Source: Kalaharituber pfeilii (taxonomy: Eukaryota > Ascomycota > Pezizomycetes > Pezizales > Pezizaceae). From it: DNA of 64,000 nt. The notes beneath the pieces were generated by a model. That model saw nothing but the letters and a program-made list of their open reading frames with translations, did no database searches and was not told where the DNA came from. Below, piece after piece: positions 22,516 to 33,245 of this stretch. The stretch's first letter is position 1. Each line of letters starts with the position of its first letter. The stretch is from assembly GCA_015179045.1 (NCBI GenBank), contig WHUZ01000052.1, positions 124,001-188,000 of the forward strand, given 5' to 3'. The position numbers and the translations under genes are program-made.

Positions 22516-22738
22516 TTTTTTTTTTTTTTTTTTTTTTTTATTTCATTAATCGCATGCCGCCCTAAGGGCTATGGCGATGTATATAGAGACGAAAAGGAAA
22601 AAAGCTAAGTACATGGTGTTTGGACCGGGATCCCGAGCCTGTCTATTCCCTCTTTCTGTTTGGCTCGTATTCCTCCGATCTCAGCCACTTCCCCCCAAGC
22701 CTGACTCTCCCACCAGCGAGAGTAAGATCAGGCTGAAG
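22516..22738 (-). mobile_element. LINE-A 3' fragment in copia
   Basis: A T tract, then ATTTCATTAATCGC and the inverted hairpin, then 3' UTR down to about 22738. The right junction was judged by loss of family similarity. No clear TSD was found. Confidence 0.65.
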
Positions 22739-23380
22739 TCCTGCCAGTAGGAGTGGGATAAACCTCAAGGTGGATTCTTGGCGCTTGCAGGGATTCTGTT
22801 GAGTGCCATTTCTGGCAATACAACCACCAGAATTTTAATTCTTGGCATCAACGCAATCCTTGTTACTACCACAGATAAGATCAGAAATGGTGGAGGAATC
22901 CGGCTATCTCCACCCAAGAAGATAACACTCCAAAATTTCGCTTAGAGCAAGAAGAATACTAGAAGTATATTTACTAATTTTCTTATAGTTTTTTTATTAA
23001 CAGTAATTAGCTATGATAACAAATCTATATTCTTAACTACAGCAGTCTTAGAAGCGCAGCAAATTTTTAATTATGTTGTCTTTATTGTCTTCTAGCATGT
23101 GAGTAGGAAGTGGCATTGGGGCTGTGCAAGCACAGTAACTAGCTAATCAATTATCCTTGGTAGCAGAATATTTATTTCTCTATACTCATTACTAGTAGCA
23201 CATAGAGGTACCTAGTGGTACTTGTAAAGAAAAGTGTTTGTGGGTGGGCTGGCCCATTCGCTAATCGGCCAGCCCAACGACTGGCCGATTCGCGAATGAG
23301 CCTGGCCGGTTCGCGAACCGCAATGTTCGTTCGTAGGCCAGAACAGCTGCACTATACGTACTAGACTAGGTTAGGGTTGA
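22739..23380. other. Degraded intergenic DNA with palindromic motif cluster
   Basis: No gene is seen. From 23244 to 23340 there is an imperfect palindrome (GGGCTGGCC...GGCCAGCCC) and three ATTCGCGAA/TTCGCGAACC motifs, possibly the end of a lost DNA element. Confidence 0.45.
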
Positions 23381-23512
23381 CATGCAACACCCATGTCAGG
23401 CTTACAACCTACCCCGCATACAAGCTGCGGAGACATCTAGAATCCCTCAACTATTCGGTCTTCACGTACGCGTCCCGACAATTTACCTTGATATCTGTCG
23501 TCTATCGCAGCA

Positions 23513-24849
23513 ATGCACCAGCTCTATGCTAATCTTCCATTGGACATCATTACCTACGCCGTGAGCTTCCTCAACCCGCGCGACTTTGTTGTCTTGCGTC
23601 GTGTCAATAAAGTCCACTACCAGATTTTCACCTTAGAAGATGTATGTTCAACTGCCCTTCGGGTATTTTTCGGCGACATGCGGCCAAATCCTGCTGAGGA
23701 CGGTATCAGTGCTCGCTTGCTCTTCGACAACGTATGTCGCCGTCGTGACAATTTGCGCAGAGGCCAACCTACCGGATACAAGGTAATTGAGAATAAGTCT
23801 GGGTTCCGTTCTTCTCGCCTGGGGACAGACACATTTGGAAAACATGTCTTCGTGGCCGTGACTTCGTACGCAGTGAACTACGGCAGCTTTGAGGTCCATT
23901 GGCTGGATGGAAACGACCTCCAGCGAAAGACTGTACTGCGGGTCTCTGTAGATTTCGAAGAAAAGGTATTGCGCTCCCAGGTAGCGAGGGTCACATCACC
24001 TACGTGCGCCAGTGCCATGATCCATACGGAAGGGAATAGAGGACGAACGCAGAGACCTGTGTTTGCTGTGTGCCCGATGAACATTCTCGCTGTTCAGTAT
24101 GGCAAAATAGTGGTAAGGTCTGGGGACTCAGAGGAGGACACGTTCTTTACGCCCCCTTTCACTGGCTCCGGGAGGATGAATATTTTTGCTGTGCTTGATC
24201 TGGCCGAAATTACAGAACATGCCAGTCCACCTGAATTTGACGGGCTGCCGTCACCTGTCCGCTTCAGCATGTGTGGATGCCGCAGTCATTAATTCTTAGC
24301 AGTGTGAACGGGCGTACCAACGAATGGCTTTCGTACTGGTCGCCATGGGCCGGGCTGAACTCGCGTGACAGAGAAGCAGTAAGTGTGAATCAACACTACG
24401 TGGTCTACAAGGATGTCCTTGAGGTCTTGAAGAACAACGGCTCCGCACAGGAAATCTGGACTAACGAGCACCTTGTGATCCTGCCGCTGGACCGCTCCAT
24501 CACGACTAGCATACAGCCACGAGCCTGGAGTTCTCTTGCTCAGCGGGTGCTCCACGCCCGGTGGCTTGCGGAAAGCTCCGGGGACCCTAGGAGTGTAGTT
24601 GGGGCGGACGCAAAGGGGCAATTGTGCTTTGCCCTTGGCCATGATACCACAGGCAGCCAGGTTGAATTTGAATACGACTTTGCAGCAATAGGAATACATG
24701 TCTACAGGGTTGACTTTGGTGCGCTTAGCCGAGCTGGGAGTACTCTCCCCTCACCTACAAAGATAGCGCATATACCACTATATGGCCTTCCAGAGGTGGA
24801 ATACAGGTTTCAACTGAATGTACGTGTGATCGTCCCACCTAAGTGCTAG
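23513..24849 (+). CDS. F-box domain protein (one frame change)
   Basis: Residues ~4-45 (LYANLPLDIITYAVSFLNPR, then DFVVLRRVNKVHYQIF) fit the F-box, which docks substrate receptors onto Skp1 in SCF ubiquitin ligases. About 390-440 residues follow with no recognised repeats. The first frame runs to a stop at 24290-24292. The second opens at 24271 and runs to 24849. Two explanations fit: an intron at 24113-24267 (donor GTAAGG, acceptor CTTCAG, phase 0 on both sides, 393 residues in all), or a 2-bp expansion in the TGTG run near 24270, which would make it a pseudogene. The target is unknown. Confidence 0.6.
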
Positions 24850-25103
24850 CTTTACTCATTCTGAACATTATGGTGTCATTTCTTGCCTGGAGCTAACCGT
24901 GCACGGTGATTATAGTTGGAACCTGAGAGCGCGAATGAGTACCTGATTCAGCGCTGTACATCAGAACGTGGCCAGGCAATATACTTCCATGCGCCCCGCA
25001 TCTTCCTCGCCCAGATAGGGACCGCTTTATAACTTTAAGTATTGCATTCTTCGTGTGGAGGTCCTCGGGCTCTGGACACGGCTCAAGCGTCCACCAAGCA
25101 GCC

Positions 25104-25811
25104 ATGACCACAAGCTATACCTTCCCCTCCTCCGAGCGTGAGATATGTACCTTCCTACTCCGAGCGCAGCAACCCGGATCAGCGCACACATGGGTGGAAA
25201 CACCTGACGGTGTACGGAGGTTGCGCCCCGACGGAGACGGTTATATTGCAGTTCTGGAGCCGGCGAGTCGAAATTTCCTGCTCCCCGATGAGCCGCTAGA
25301 CGCTCCAGCTGTAACGCACGAACACGTGTGGAATAACCTCCCAGTTCTACGCCAGAAACTTGTGGGACCCCCGGCGGCCGCGCCAGTCATGCTGCCTGTG
25401 ACCGAACTAGCCTCCTGGTTCCCGGTGAGTCCCATCCTGCAAGACCTCCTCATCGGTGCCCGACATCACCATACAGCCACGGATGCTGTGGGACTGAGGC
25501 TTCCGGTGTATGCATATTCCAGTATCCAGCGCACAAAGGGTCCATGGCCAGCTGTTCACAAGTGGCCAGGAGATACGTATGATAGCTATAGCAGCGAAGC
25601 CGCGAAACAAGCTACCACAGTGGGCACGTACTGCCCGTGGTTTCTGATACTGAACTTGAGGCAGGAGCCTTGGCAGCTCCCACTGTGTAGCCATGGAACC
25701 AAGTGCATGCAAGTAATGGCTATTGGTGACGGATGGTTAGTTTATGAGGTGAATTGCCACTATCGAGATTGTGATGGGCTCTACAGGAAAGTGTTGGTAC
25801 GGTTTGATTAA
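25104..25811 (+). CDS. Hypothetical protein, 235 residues
   Basis: The chosen start ATG at 25104 has a strong context (GCAGCCATGACC). An upstream in-frame ATG at 25053 is possible. The protein begins MTTSYTFPSSEREICTFLLR, has TWVETPDGVRRLRPDGDGY, several Trp/Pro-rich segments (GPWPAVHKWPGD, CPWFLILNLRQEPWQLPLCS) and ends VLVRFD. There are no transmembrane segments and no signal peptide. It follows the F-box gene by about 250 bp on the same strand. Family not recognised. The long open frame in non-repetitive sequence is the support. Confidence 0.55.
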   Translation: MTTSYTFPSSEREICTFLLRAQQPGSAHTWVETPDGVRRLRPDGDGYIAVLEPASRNFLLPDEPLDAPAVTHEHVWNNLPVLRQKLVGPPAAAPVMLPVTELASWFPVSPILQDLLIGARHHHTATDAVGLRLPVYAYSSIQRTKGPWPAVHKWPGDTYDSYSSEAAKQATTVGTYCPWFLILNLRQEPWQLPLCSHGTKCMQVMAIGDGWLVYEVNCHYRDCDGLYRKVLVRFD

Positions 25812-25945
25812 GTTTAGGTTACAAATGGGTAAGTTTTAAGGGCTTCTGCATTGGAGCATGGACTAGCGTTGGATAGGACTGGTTTCTGTGACAAGCGGAT
25901 AATTGAAATAAGCTTTCTACGTTGCTGATGTATGTAACGCAGCAT

Positions 25946-26306
25946 TTATTTTTTTTTTTCCTTTCATTAATCGCATGCCGCCCTATGCGCTATGGCGATA
26001 TTTAAATACATAAAATAAGTGAAATATATGCGTCACTCTCATCTATTCTCCCCGTGCCCATTCCAAGATCTCCCGTATGTTTACTCCCTTATCAATCTGT
26101 CTTATACCTTCCGCCCCCCCGCATTTCCTAGCCCACGCCTTGCAGTCTTTCCGTACATGTTCCCAGTTTTCCGGGGCCTCCCCGCACCATCGGCATTCCG
26201 GTGATTCGGCCTTCCCTATGTGGTATCTCCATTCTTTCAGTCCTTTGTTTCCCAGGATCCCCGCCAGCGTCGAGAGATACTTCCTCCGGTCGGCGATTTG
26301 CAAGGG
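25946..26306 (-). mobile_element. LINE-A fragment with ORF2 C-terminal finger
   Basis: 361 bp. TSD TGTAACGCRGCAT at 25933-25945 and 26307-26319 (one mismatch). The minus strand encodes LSTLAGILGNKGLKEWRYHI and ECRWCGEAPENWEHVRKDC, ending LEWARGE and stop at 26043. Confidence 0.9.
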
Positions 26307-26578
26307 TGTAACGCGGCATGGAATACAGTATAGCGTGGTGAAATCAAAGCTCAGGTGGGTTCGGTCAGGGGTGCGTTGTTTAAATGCTGCAGGAAACGTG
26401 CATATGCCTTAGATCGTACATGCAAATCTGCGTTTAAACCATTGCATCCTGTGTTTTAGAAAGGACTCACCCACGAGGGAGGTTAGGCATAACTGCGTCC
26501 ACCCACTACGCACTCTGAGACTTACACTTATGCATGTGCCCTTTTGGTCCACACATTGATATATGCATGGGGATGCAA

Positions 26579-26639
26579 ACCTCGCCATAGCCCTCAGGGC
26601 GGCATGCGAGTAATGATATGAAAAGGAAAAAAAAAAAAA
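26579..26639 (+). mobile_element. LINE-A hairpin-only insertion
   Basis: 61 bp, inner loop TCA. Perfect TSD GGGGATGCAA at 26569-26578 and 26640-26649. Confidence 0.9.
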
Positions 26640-26951
26640 GGGGATGCAATCACTATGTACATACGCATCCACTGCAAAGTTAAGCCACAACAATGGATAA
26701 CTTCCCATGGGCGCAGATTCGCAGATTCACAAGCTTATCAGTGGAGGATCGCCCAGAAAAATTTTCAACCAGCTGTCCAGATTATCAAATCTGGCAGGAC
26801 CGCTCCCCCACCCCCCCTCCTGTGCCAGATTCCAGATTCACAGAACTTTTTCTCACAAACGAGCCAAAGAGGCTAGGCGATGTAGAAATAAAACCGTAGA
26901 TCTTGTAATTTGCATATCTAACCTCAACACCAAAAATTAAATATGCCACCC

Positions 26952-27006
26952 GCCCTGCCTTGGCGAACAGCTGCATGGGGTCACGTGACAAAAAAAAAAA
27001 AAAAGT
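26952..27006 (+). mobile_element. LINE-B hairpin-only insertion
   Basis: 55 bp with poly-A. Perfect TSD TATGCCACCC at 26942-26951 and 27007-27016. Confidence 0.9.
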
Positions 27007-27256
27007 TATGCCACCCCCTTAAATCTACGCCAAAATATCTCCACTCATACAGATGATGAGTTGGAAGAAGCTCTTTTATTATTATTTGCTTGAGCACAAG
27101 GTCGCACTCCCTCTTGATCGCTATTCAGAAGTGCTAACAAGTTGTAGATGTGTGAGCGAGAGGAGTCGATCATTTTGCACAATGGGTGCATAAAGTTCTT
27201 GCCTTTGTAGTGGTGCTTGCCCTGGGAGTCTGAGAATTTTGTTTTGTGGTTGTCAT

Positions 27257-27257
27257 A

Positions 27258-27288
<31 letters not shown>

Positions 27289-27967
27289 CATTAATCGCGT
27301 GCCGCCCTATGGGCTATGACGATGTTTAGGTACATGATGGCTAGAGTAAGGAAATAAATGGAATAACGTGACTTGACTATTCTTTCCCGGCCCACTCCAA
27401 TATCTCTACCAGGTTCGTGTCTTTCTCTATCTGTCTTATTCCCTCCGCCCCTTTAGTGATCTTTCTGTTCCCCCCCGTGCAGCTACTCCTTATGTGTTCC
27501 CAGTTTTCCAGCGCCTCGCCGCACCACCGGCACTCCGGTGAGTCGGCTTTCCCTATCTTGTGTCTCCGCTCCTTCAACCCTTTGTTACCTAGTATGCCTG
27601 CCAGGGTGGATAAATAACGTCATTTGTCAGCCTCCTGGGTCGGTCGGTAGTTTAGCTCGGCTCGGGTCCTTTCTTCTGCTCGGAGGGCTTTGTATTCCCG
27701 TCTTATGCCCGCTTCCGTTGTGATTTCTTCCTCGCATTGCAGGGCTGTGCCGATCTTTGCCGCTAAGTCCGCCTCGGTGTTGCCTCTAACTCCCTTGTGA
27801 CTTTCGACCCAGATGATCGAGAGGTCCATGTCGCCCCTTGCCGCCCGCTCTTCCCATCGCCTCCTCACTTCGCTGGAGGCTCCGTCGGCTGTGGGTTCTC
27901 CCCTCGCTATCCTCTGGAGTTTTGTGATCGCCGTCTGTGAGTCGGTGATTATCAGCAGTTCGCCCGG
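27257..27967 (-). mobile_element. LINE-A fragment with RNase H and C-terminal finger
   Basis: 711 bp. Perfect 14-bp TSD TTTGTGGTTGTCAT at 27243-27256 and 27968-27981. Reading the minus strand, an RNase H part (LLIITDSQTAITKLQRIARG, IIWVESHKGVRGNTEADLAA) is followed by a stop, then LAGILGNKGLKERRHKIGK and ECRWCGEALENWEHIRSSC to a stop at 27377. The 5' part of ORF2 is missing. Confidence 0.9.
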
Positions 27968-28700
27968 TTTGTGGTTGTCATGGGAATTGGGGTCTGGTAC
28001 AGAATTTGGCCTAGGAATCTGGGATTGTGAATCTGCGCCCATGGGAAGTGTTCCAATTACGAGAACAGGTAAGCAAGGTATTTCAAAATACTCAACTTCT
28101 CAAGTTTTCCACTTGGTGTGTGCTTTCGAGGAAATTTCCAGCTCCTCGCTCCGTTGCCAGCTACCAATCCCACACCAGGAACCAATAGGAGCTTCCAAAA
28201 CAGGAATCATCAGCCAATAAGAGAATGCCACCGAAGAGGCCACAGAGAGGTTTTTCAGTTTTTTTTTTTTTTTTTTTTTTTTATGTCATTACTCGCATGC
28301 CGCCTTGTAGGCTATGGCGAGGATTTAAATACATAACAACGAATAAACAGAGTATAACATCACAGAAAAAGTAAAAAACAACGTCGCAACATCGAGCGTG
28401 TCCTGCACCACTCCGTCTACTCTGCCGCCCAGTCCATCACCTCCGCCAGCGTCATTTCTCCCCCCTAACCCCCTCATCCCTTATCGGCCCCCTTAGTCCC
28501 TCCTCTCCTCTCGGTAGTCTCTTCCTCCACACCTCGCACCCCCCCATGATGTGCGCAAAATTTTCATAGTCTCTTCCGCACCACCTGCACTCGGGAGAAG
28601 TCTCTTTCCCTATCTTGTGTCTCCACTGTCGTAGTCCCTTGTTTCCCAAGATTCCCGCGAGAGTGGATTCCCTTCTCCTGCTCCCTAGATACTCCAGTGG

Positions 28701-28873
28701 CAAAACCTCTCGGGACAGGCACTTTCTACCTGTACGCACACTAGCCGTTTTTCCCACTTATGATCGCCTGGTCTCAGCCTGGGCCTCAGCTTGAGTCCGA
28801 GCTGGCCATGGAATTGCCCCAAGATACCGGTAACCTCCGCTTGTCTGAGAGTGCTTTCACTTGATCTGCCAGT
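28701..28873 (+). repeat. Left TIR of the 5.1-kb element
   Basis: 173 bp, reverse complement of 33651-33823 with four mismatches (all transitions). Confidence 0.88.
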
Positions 28874-28874
28874 A

Positions 28875-30256
28875 CAGCGACAACCACTTCGACAGGACGA
28901 GCGCTCGGAAGCCACTCCGCAACCACAGCGTCCCCCCCAGCGAAACCTACATAGATCGAAAGCTCTCAGTGCGCTGAGTCTTTAGATCTAATTTTTATTC
29001 CAAAAAACCCAATTCCTCAAGTTTCCCCCTTGGGGGTTAAGTTTTGAGGAAATTTTCAGCTCCTTACTCCGTTGCCAGCACACCATCCCTGACTTCTTGG
29101 CATTCCCACCATGGATCCGACCAATAGATTCATGGCATTGGGCAGCCCAGCACCAAAAAACATCCCCGTAGGTGCCAAAACAACTCTGGCCAAGAGTACC
29201 CGTCTCGAGGCCCTACTGTACAAGTCTATCGCAGATCGGCTCGGCGGAGTCAATATGTCCGATATGCTTGATGCCGTGGGGGATGTCATCGAACACATAT
29301 ATGCTTGCATAAAAGACCAGAAGACAAGACCAAACTTTGAACCAACAGACAGGTTCCTGTGTGAAATCAGGAGTGTGCATCGCGTCATTGCTGCTCTTGC
29401 ACTAGCGGTGAAGACGGAATCATGCACAGAAATACACAATATGCACCTGAGGAAACCCTCAAAGGAAGGGGAATCACAGACTGATCCGGAGATACCACCA
29501 AAGCTATCTTATGCAGCAGTCATCTCCCAAAACATTCCGCCAAGCACACTACCGAAAGGGAACAAATCGGACCCACCTTCAGCGCCGCCACCAGAAAGCC
29601 GAACAAAGTCCACCGCTTCCCGATCCAAAAAAGCAAAAAGGGGACAGAGTACCAGTCCCCCCAAGCAGGAAACGTCCAAATAACCATCTCCAACACCATC
29701 TCTGAAGCCAATCCCAAAGGAAAGGACACTCCCGCAATCCGGTCGTGCCATTGTAGTGCATGGAATTGCGGTGACAAAGAAACTCGGGAAAGTAAGAGAT
29801 TGGATGGAGACTGCGAACCCCTGGATGGGAAAGATTGTTGCGGCAAGATGGTTGGTGAAGAAAGAGAGGAGGGAGGGAAAGAAGGCTAGCTCGGTTGTCA
29901 TCTACCTGGAGGGGGAGGTGGAATCGGATAGCCAAACACCAGCGAAGGTAAGGTTGTCAGGCAAGTGGTACGATTCGTGCCTGTATGACTGGGACAGAAA
30001 TTCAAAGGTGGACAGAAAGGGGAAGAGGAGGGACGTGGAGGAAATGGACTTGACGGCGTAATCTTTCATTTTTGGAGGAGCGGGTTGTCTCAGGGGTTTT
30101 ATTTCCTCTATTCCCTTATGAATGTCGGTGTATATAGTGAGTTGTTTGTTTTTAGGTGCCTGTCTCCGGGCCATAAGGACTTCGGTCCAGGGACCCTGCC
30201 ATGGCGAACAGCTGCAAGCGGGGTTACGTGAAATTAAAAAAAAAAAAAAAAAAAAA
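28875..30256 (+). mobile_element. Full-length LINE-B, 1382 bp, ORF1 only
   Basis: It starts CAGCGACAACCACTTCG and ends with the B hairpin (CCCTGCC...GCGGGGTTACGTGA) and an A tail. The 12-bp TSD GATCTGCCAGTA (28863-28874, 30257-30268) shows that both ends are complete. Layout: ~235-bp leader, ORF1 (29111-30061), ~170-bp 3' UTR. There is no endonuclease, reverse transcriptase or RNase H, so it must be mobilised in trans (inference). Confidence 0.88.
29111..30061 (+). pseudogene. LINE-B ORF1 with one nonsense codon
   Basis: The 317-codon frame has a single in-frame TAA at 29681-29683 (TCC AAA TAA CCA). The sister copy at 49 kb reads AAA there. The N-terminal half is helical (MSDMLDAVGDVIEHIYACIK). 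The middle is Pro/Ser/Lys-rich with SRSKKAKRGQS. The C-terminal part has IVVHGIAVTKKLGKVRDWME and RWLVKKERREGKKASSVVIY, then KWYDSCLYDWDRN. Tad1-type ORF1 proteins usually continue into zinc knuckles after this block. Here the frame ends 23 residues later. Confidence 0.8.
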
Positions 30257-30675
30257 GATCTGCCAGTAGTATGGCAACGCATAGGGCAGAAAGATTTATT
30301 TACAACGGTAGCCCCCACAATACCCATGCATTTTCCTAACGCTAGACAAGTAGGGACAAGTGGTAATCACCAGGACATAGTCTGTGCCCTAGTTTCAAGC
30401 CACCTGCGGGCATTACCTAGCTATTTTTGAAAATTACTTGTTTAAGCTATAAATTCTAATACTGCATATTTTTTTTTGCCAATCTTGCATTTTTGTGAGA
30501 TCATCTTGACATTACTCTCTGCCATAATTGTGAACTACGCAATGAAGTTATAGGTTTGCTATCTGGGCATGAAAACAATAGAGTGGTAAGTATAGAGTTA
30601 CTGATTGTGATACTTATTGCTATTATACTTGTATATCTTATGCATGCAACGCTCACTGACACTCTACCTACTATG

Positions 30676-30677
30676 TA

Positions 30678-30710
<33 letters not shown>

Positions 30711-30765
30711 TTAAAAATAAAATTTATAAATAAATTTATTTTTTTTTTTATTTTTTTTTTCTACA
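30676..30765. repeat. AT-only block
   Basis: About 90 bp made almost entirely of T and A homopolymer runs (T14-A18, then TTTATAAATAAATTTATT). It may be fused LINE tails. Confidence 0.7.
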
Positions 30766-30894
30766 TGATTATGGTGACCTGTGACCTTGAAGGCAGGCCA
30801 ACTCAGCACATTGCTGAACGGAGTTTACAAATATGTATTAGATATTAAGGCTCACCTAGTGCAAGTACTGAGTAGAGCGCACAATACTTGTATC

Positions 30895-31214
30895 TGTTGT
30901 AAAACGAGATGGTAATAGACCTGTGTAGTCTTATTGCTTAATTGATACTGAACATGAGAGAGAAAAACAATGATTTATATACAGGAGTCATTAAAATATA
31001 TGACATAGTTATCAGACTTATGACGTTGTCACGAGCATGAGTTTGCCAAAGTAGCTGAGCCAAGACATGAGGCTGTGTTGCTGCAATCTGATGAGAGCTG
31101 AAGATGACGACATATGCAGTGGTAACAACAGCTGAACATAGTGACAGCATCAGCTTGTCTTGTATCAGCTGAACTCGTGCATTGTATGCACACCTCAGCT
31201 CGTATCTTTCAACA
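30895..31214 (-). repeat. 3' LTR of the young copia element
   Basis: 320 bp, the same sequence by eye as 32230-32549. TG..CA ends. Confidence 0.95.
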
Positions 31215-31644
31215 CTCCCACTCAAACGAAATGCTCTGGCAATAGTACAGAACTGTTGACCTCGATACAAACCTTTCCAGTGCTAAAACCCTGTGGGACA
31301 AAAAGCATCGTGGTAGGGAAAAAGAGTGTTCAACACAAAACAGGTAAAAACTTCACTCAATATAAAGACACTTCACTCAATGTATATTCTTTCCATATAG
31401 CCTCCTTAAAACTCTCGATGCCTTATGCATACCGCCGTAGCAAAAACCCAGTGGGAAAAAAGCTTACGTGAGAGAAAGAGTACTACCCCAATATGCCAGT
31501 TCTACAAGCTGAACTCCCACTGTTTCGCTTGACTTCGATTCCTTCCGTAATGGTGAATCGCGATGTGCTTAGTCCTCCATGACCACACAGACATCCGACC
31601 ATTTGAGCGACCTCTGACTTATCATGTACATGTCTGACTAGACA

Positions 31645-32055
31645 TTACGAAAACATAAAGGTGTAGCCATAGGTATAGGTGCCGTCCTTGGAATTGTAGA
31701 CCATGCTGCTGTCTTCATCGATATAGGCCTGAATTGCCTTCGTAGCTGAGCAGTAGAGAGTAGAGGCAGCGCGCCACTTGCGCTGTTCATAGGACTCAAG
31801 TTGTGATTCGTATACTCTATCAGCCTCTGCTATTGCTGCTTGTCTAGCATTGAGAGCATGGACAGGAGGCGCAGGTGGTTGCTCTATTCCTTGCACAATA
31901 TCCCAAGATCGGTCAGCACGGAGAATATACTTTACACCTAAGCGCCATTCTCTGTAGTTCTCAGTAGTCAGCTTAGGGACTGATCCATTTTTGCTGATAT
32001 AGACCTCAGGAGCAGTAGACGTGGTGGTGGTGATAGTAGTAGATGCAGACATCAT
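31645..32055 (-). CDS. Partial copia gag
   Basis: The minus-strand frame from ATG 32055 gives 136 residues: MMSASTTITTTTSTAPEVYI, then LTTENYREWRLGVKYILRAD, the N-terminal gag segment (DUF4219/UBN2-like, YREWxxxxxxxL) of copia elements. It stops after YTYGYTFMFS at the internal deletion, so the capsid core is incomplete. Confidence 0.75.
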   Translation of the reverse strand: MMSASTTITTTTSTAPEVYISKNGSVPKLTTENYREWRLGVKYILRADRSWDIVQGIEQPPAPPVHALNARQAAIAEADRVYESQLESYEQRKWRAASTLYCSATKAIQAYIDEDSSMVYNSKDGTYTYGYTFMFS

Positions 32056-32217
32056 GAGATAAGTGATGAGGAGTGGCGATAAATGTAAGTAGCGAGGAGT
32101 GCAAAGGAGCGAGGAGTATGGAGTGAGACGAGCGATATATACGATGAGCGAGAACTGTGATAAGAGTAGATACAACAAAAATGCGACTTAAATGCGGTGG
32201 ACTATATAGCACAGTCC

Positions 32218-32229
32218 GGGCTCATAACC
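32218..32229 (-). other. Primer-binding site of the young copia element
   Basis: GGGCTCATAACC on the plus strand (GGTTATGAGCCC in element sense) adjoins the 5' LTR. It matches the initiator tRNA-Met anticodon arm. Confidence 0.8.
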
Positions 32230-32549
32230 TGTTGTAAAACGAGATGGTAATAGACCTGTGTAGTCTTATTGCTTAATTGATACTGAACATGAGAGAGAAA
32301 AACAATGATTTATATACAGGAGTCATTAAAATATATGACATAGTTATCAGACTTATGACGTTGTCACGAGCATGAGTTTGCCAAAGTAGCTGAGCCAAGA
32401 CATGAGGCTGTGTTGCTGCAATCTGATGAGAGCTGAAGATGACGACATATGCAGTGGTAACAACAGCTGAACATAGTGACAGCATCAGCTTGTCTTGTAT
32501 CAGCTGAACTCGTGCATTGTATGCACACCTCAGCTCGTATCTTTCAACA
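32230..32549 (-). repeat. 5' LTR of the young copia element
   Basis: 320 bp, TG..CA, same sequence by eye as 30895-31214. Confidence 0.95.
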
Positions 32550-32665
32550 GTATCAAGTATGAGAGCAGTACACAGCCAAATATGTACTGAGTACATATAT
32601 GCGATAGGATAGTCATATATGATAATCGCAGTTATGAATTGCACAGAGGACTAGTGGACCAACTA

Positions 32666-32740
32666 TCTTTTTTTTTTTTTTTTTTTTAATATTATCATTA
32701 CTCGCATGCTACCCTATGGGCTATGGCAATATTAAGTATA
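32666..32740 (-). mobile_element. LINE-A 3' fragment
   Basis: T tract, AATATTATCATTACTCGC and the inverted hairpin. The right boundary is uncertain, and similarity may extend towards 32930. Confidence 0.65.
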
Positions 32741-32999
32741 TAGGGAATAAGTAAGGAGAGGGAATAGGAAGAACAAAAAAGTAATTACGTAGCATAGGAA
32801 AGTAAAAAGCCCATTTCATCCTTTGCGTTCCATCTATCTCATCAGTTCCACTAGTGAGTCCCCTTCTCCTTTGCCCTAATCTGAACTGTCTTTTTAACCT
32901 AATAGACTGGCAATTCTCTATGCTTGCCAAAAGTCAGTTATATCAGATATATAGTACTATGACTATTTCTTGCTATCTTTTACGGGCTCACTGCAACCA

Positions 33000-33178
33000 T
33001 AGATGGGCGATTGGTTGATGCAAATATGACATGAGCGACGTATGATAGCCGAAGGCGTTGCAGTCGTATAAATGAGTATAGTAAGCATTGCTAGTTAAGT
33101 ATCTTTTTAGCCTAGCAGACGGTAACTCTCTGCATTTACCACCTCCATTACACTATCACTCATTCCACCTGCTGGTAT

Positions 33179-33180
<2 letters not shown>
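33000..33180 (-). mobile_element. Relic of the TA-flanked TIR family
   Basis: On the minus strand it matches the interior of the elements at 36962 and 50128 (GGTAAATGCAGAGAGTTACC, AAAAAGATACTTAACTAGC). Its termini are lost. Confidence 0.6.
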
Positions 33181-33210
<30 letters not shown>

Positions 33211-33245
33211 CATTAATCGCATGCCGCCCTATGGGCTATGGCGAT
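33181..33245 (-). mobile_element. LINE-A hairpin-only insertion
   Basis: 65 bp. Perfect 13-bp TSD CCTGCTGGTATTC at 33168-33180 and 33246-33258. Confidence 0.93.

Larger units (their letters stand above)
30895..32549 (-). mobile_element. Young non-autonomous copia LTR element, 1655 bp
   Basis: Two 320-bp LTRs (30895-31214, 32230-32549) begin TGTTG and end CAACA and appear identical. Perfect 5-bp TSD GTATC at 30890-30894 and 32550-32554. Orientation is minus: primer-binding site at 32229-32218, partial gag, then a polypurine tract GAGTGGGAG directly before the 3' LTR. The 1015-bp internal region lacks protease, integrase, reverse transcriptase and RNase H. Confidence 0.95.
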
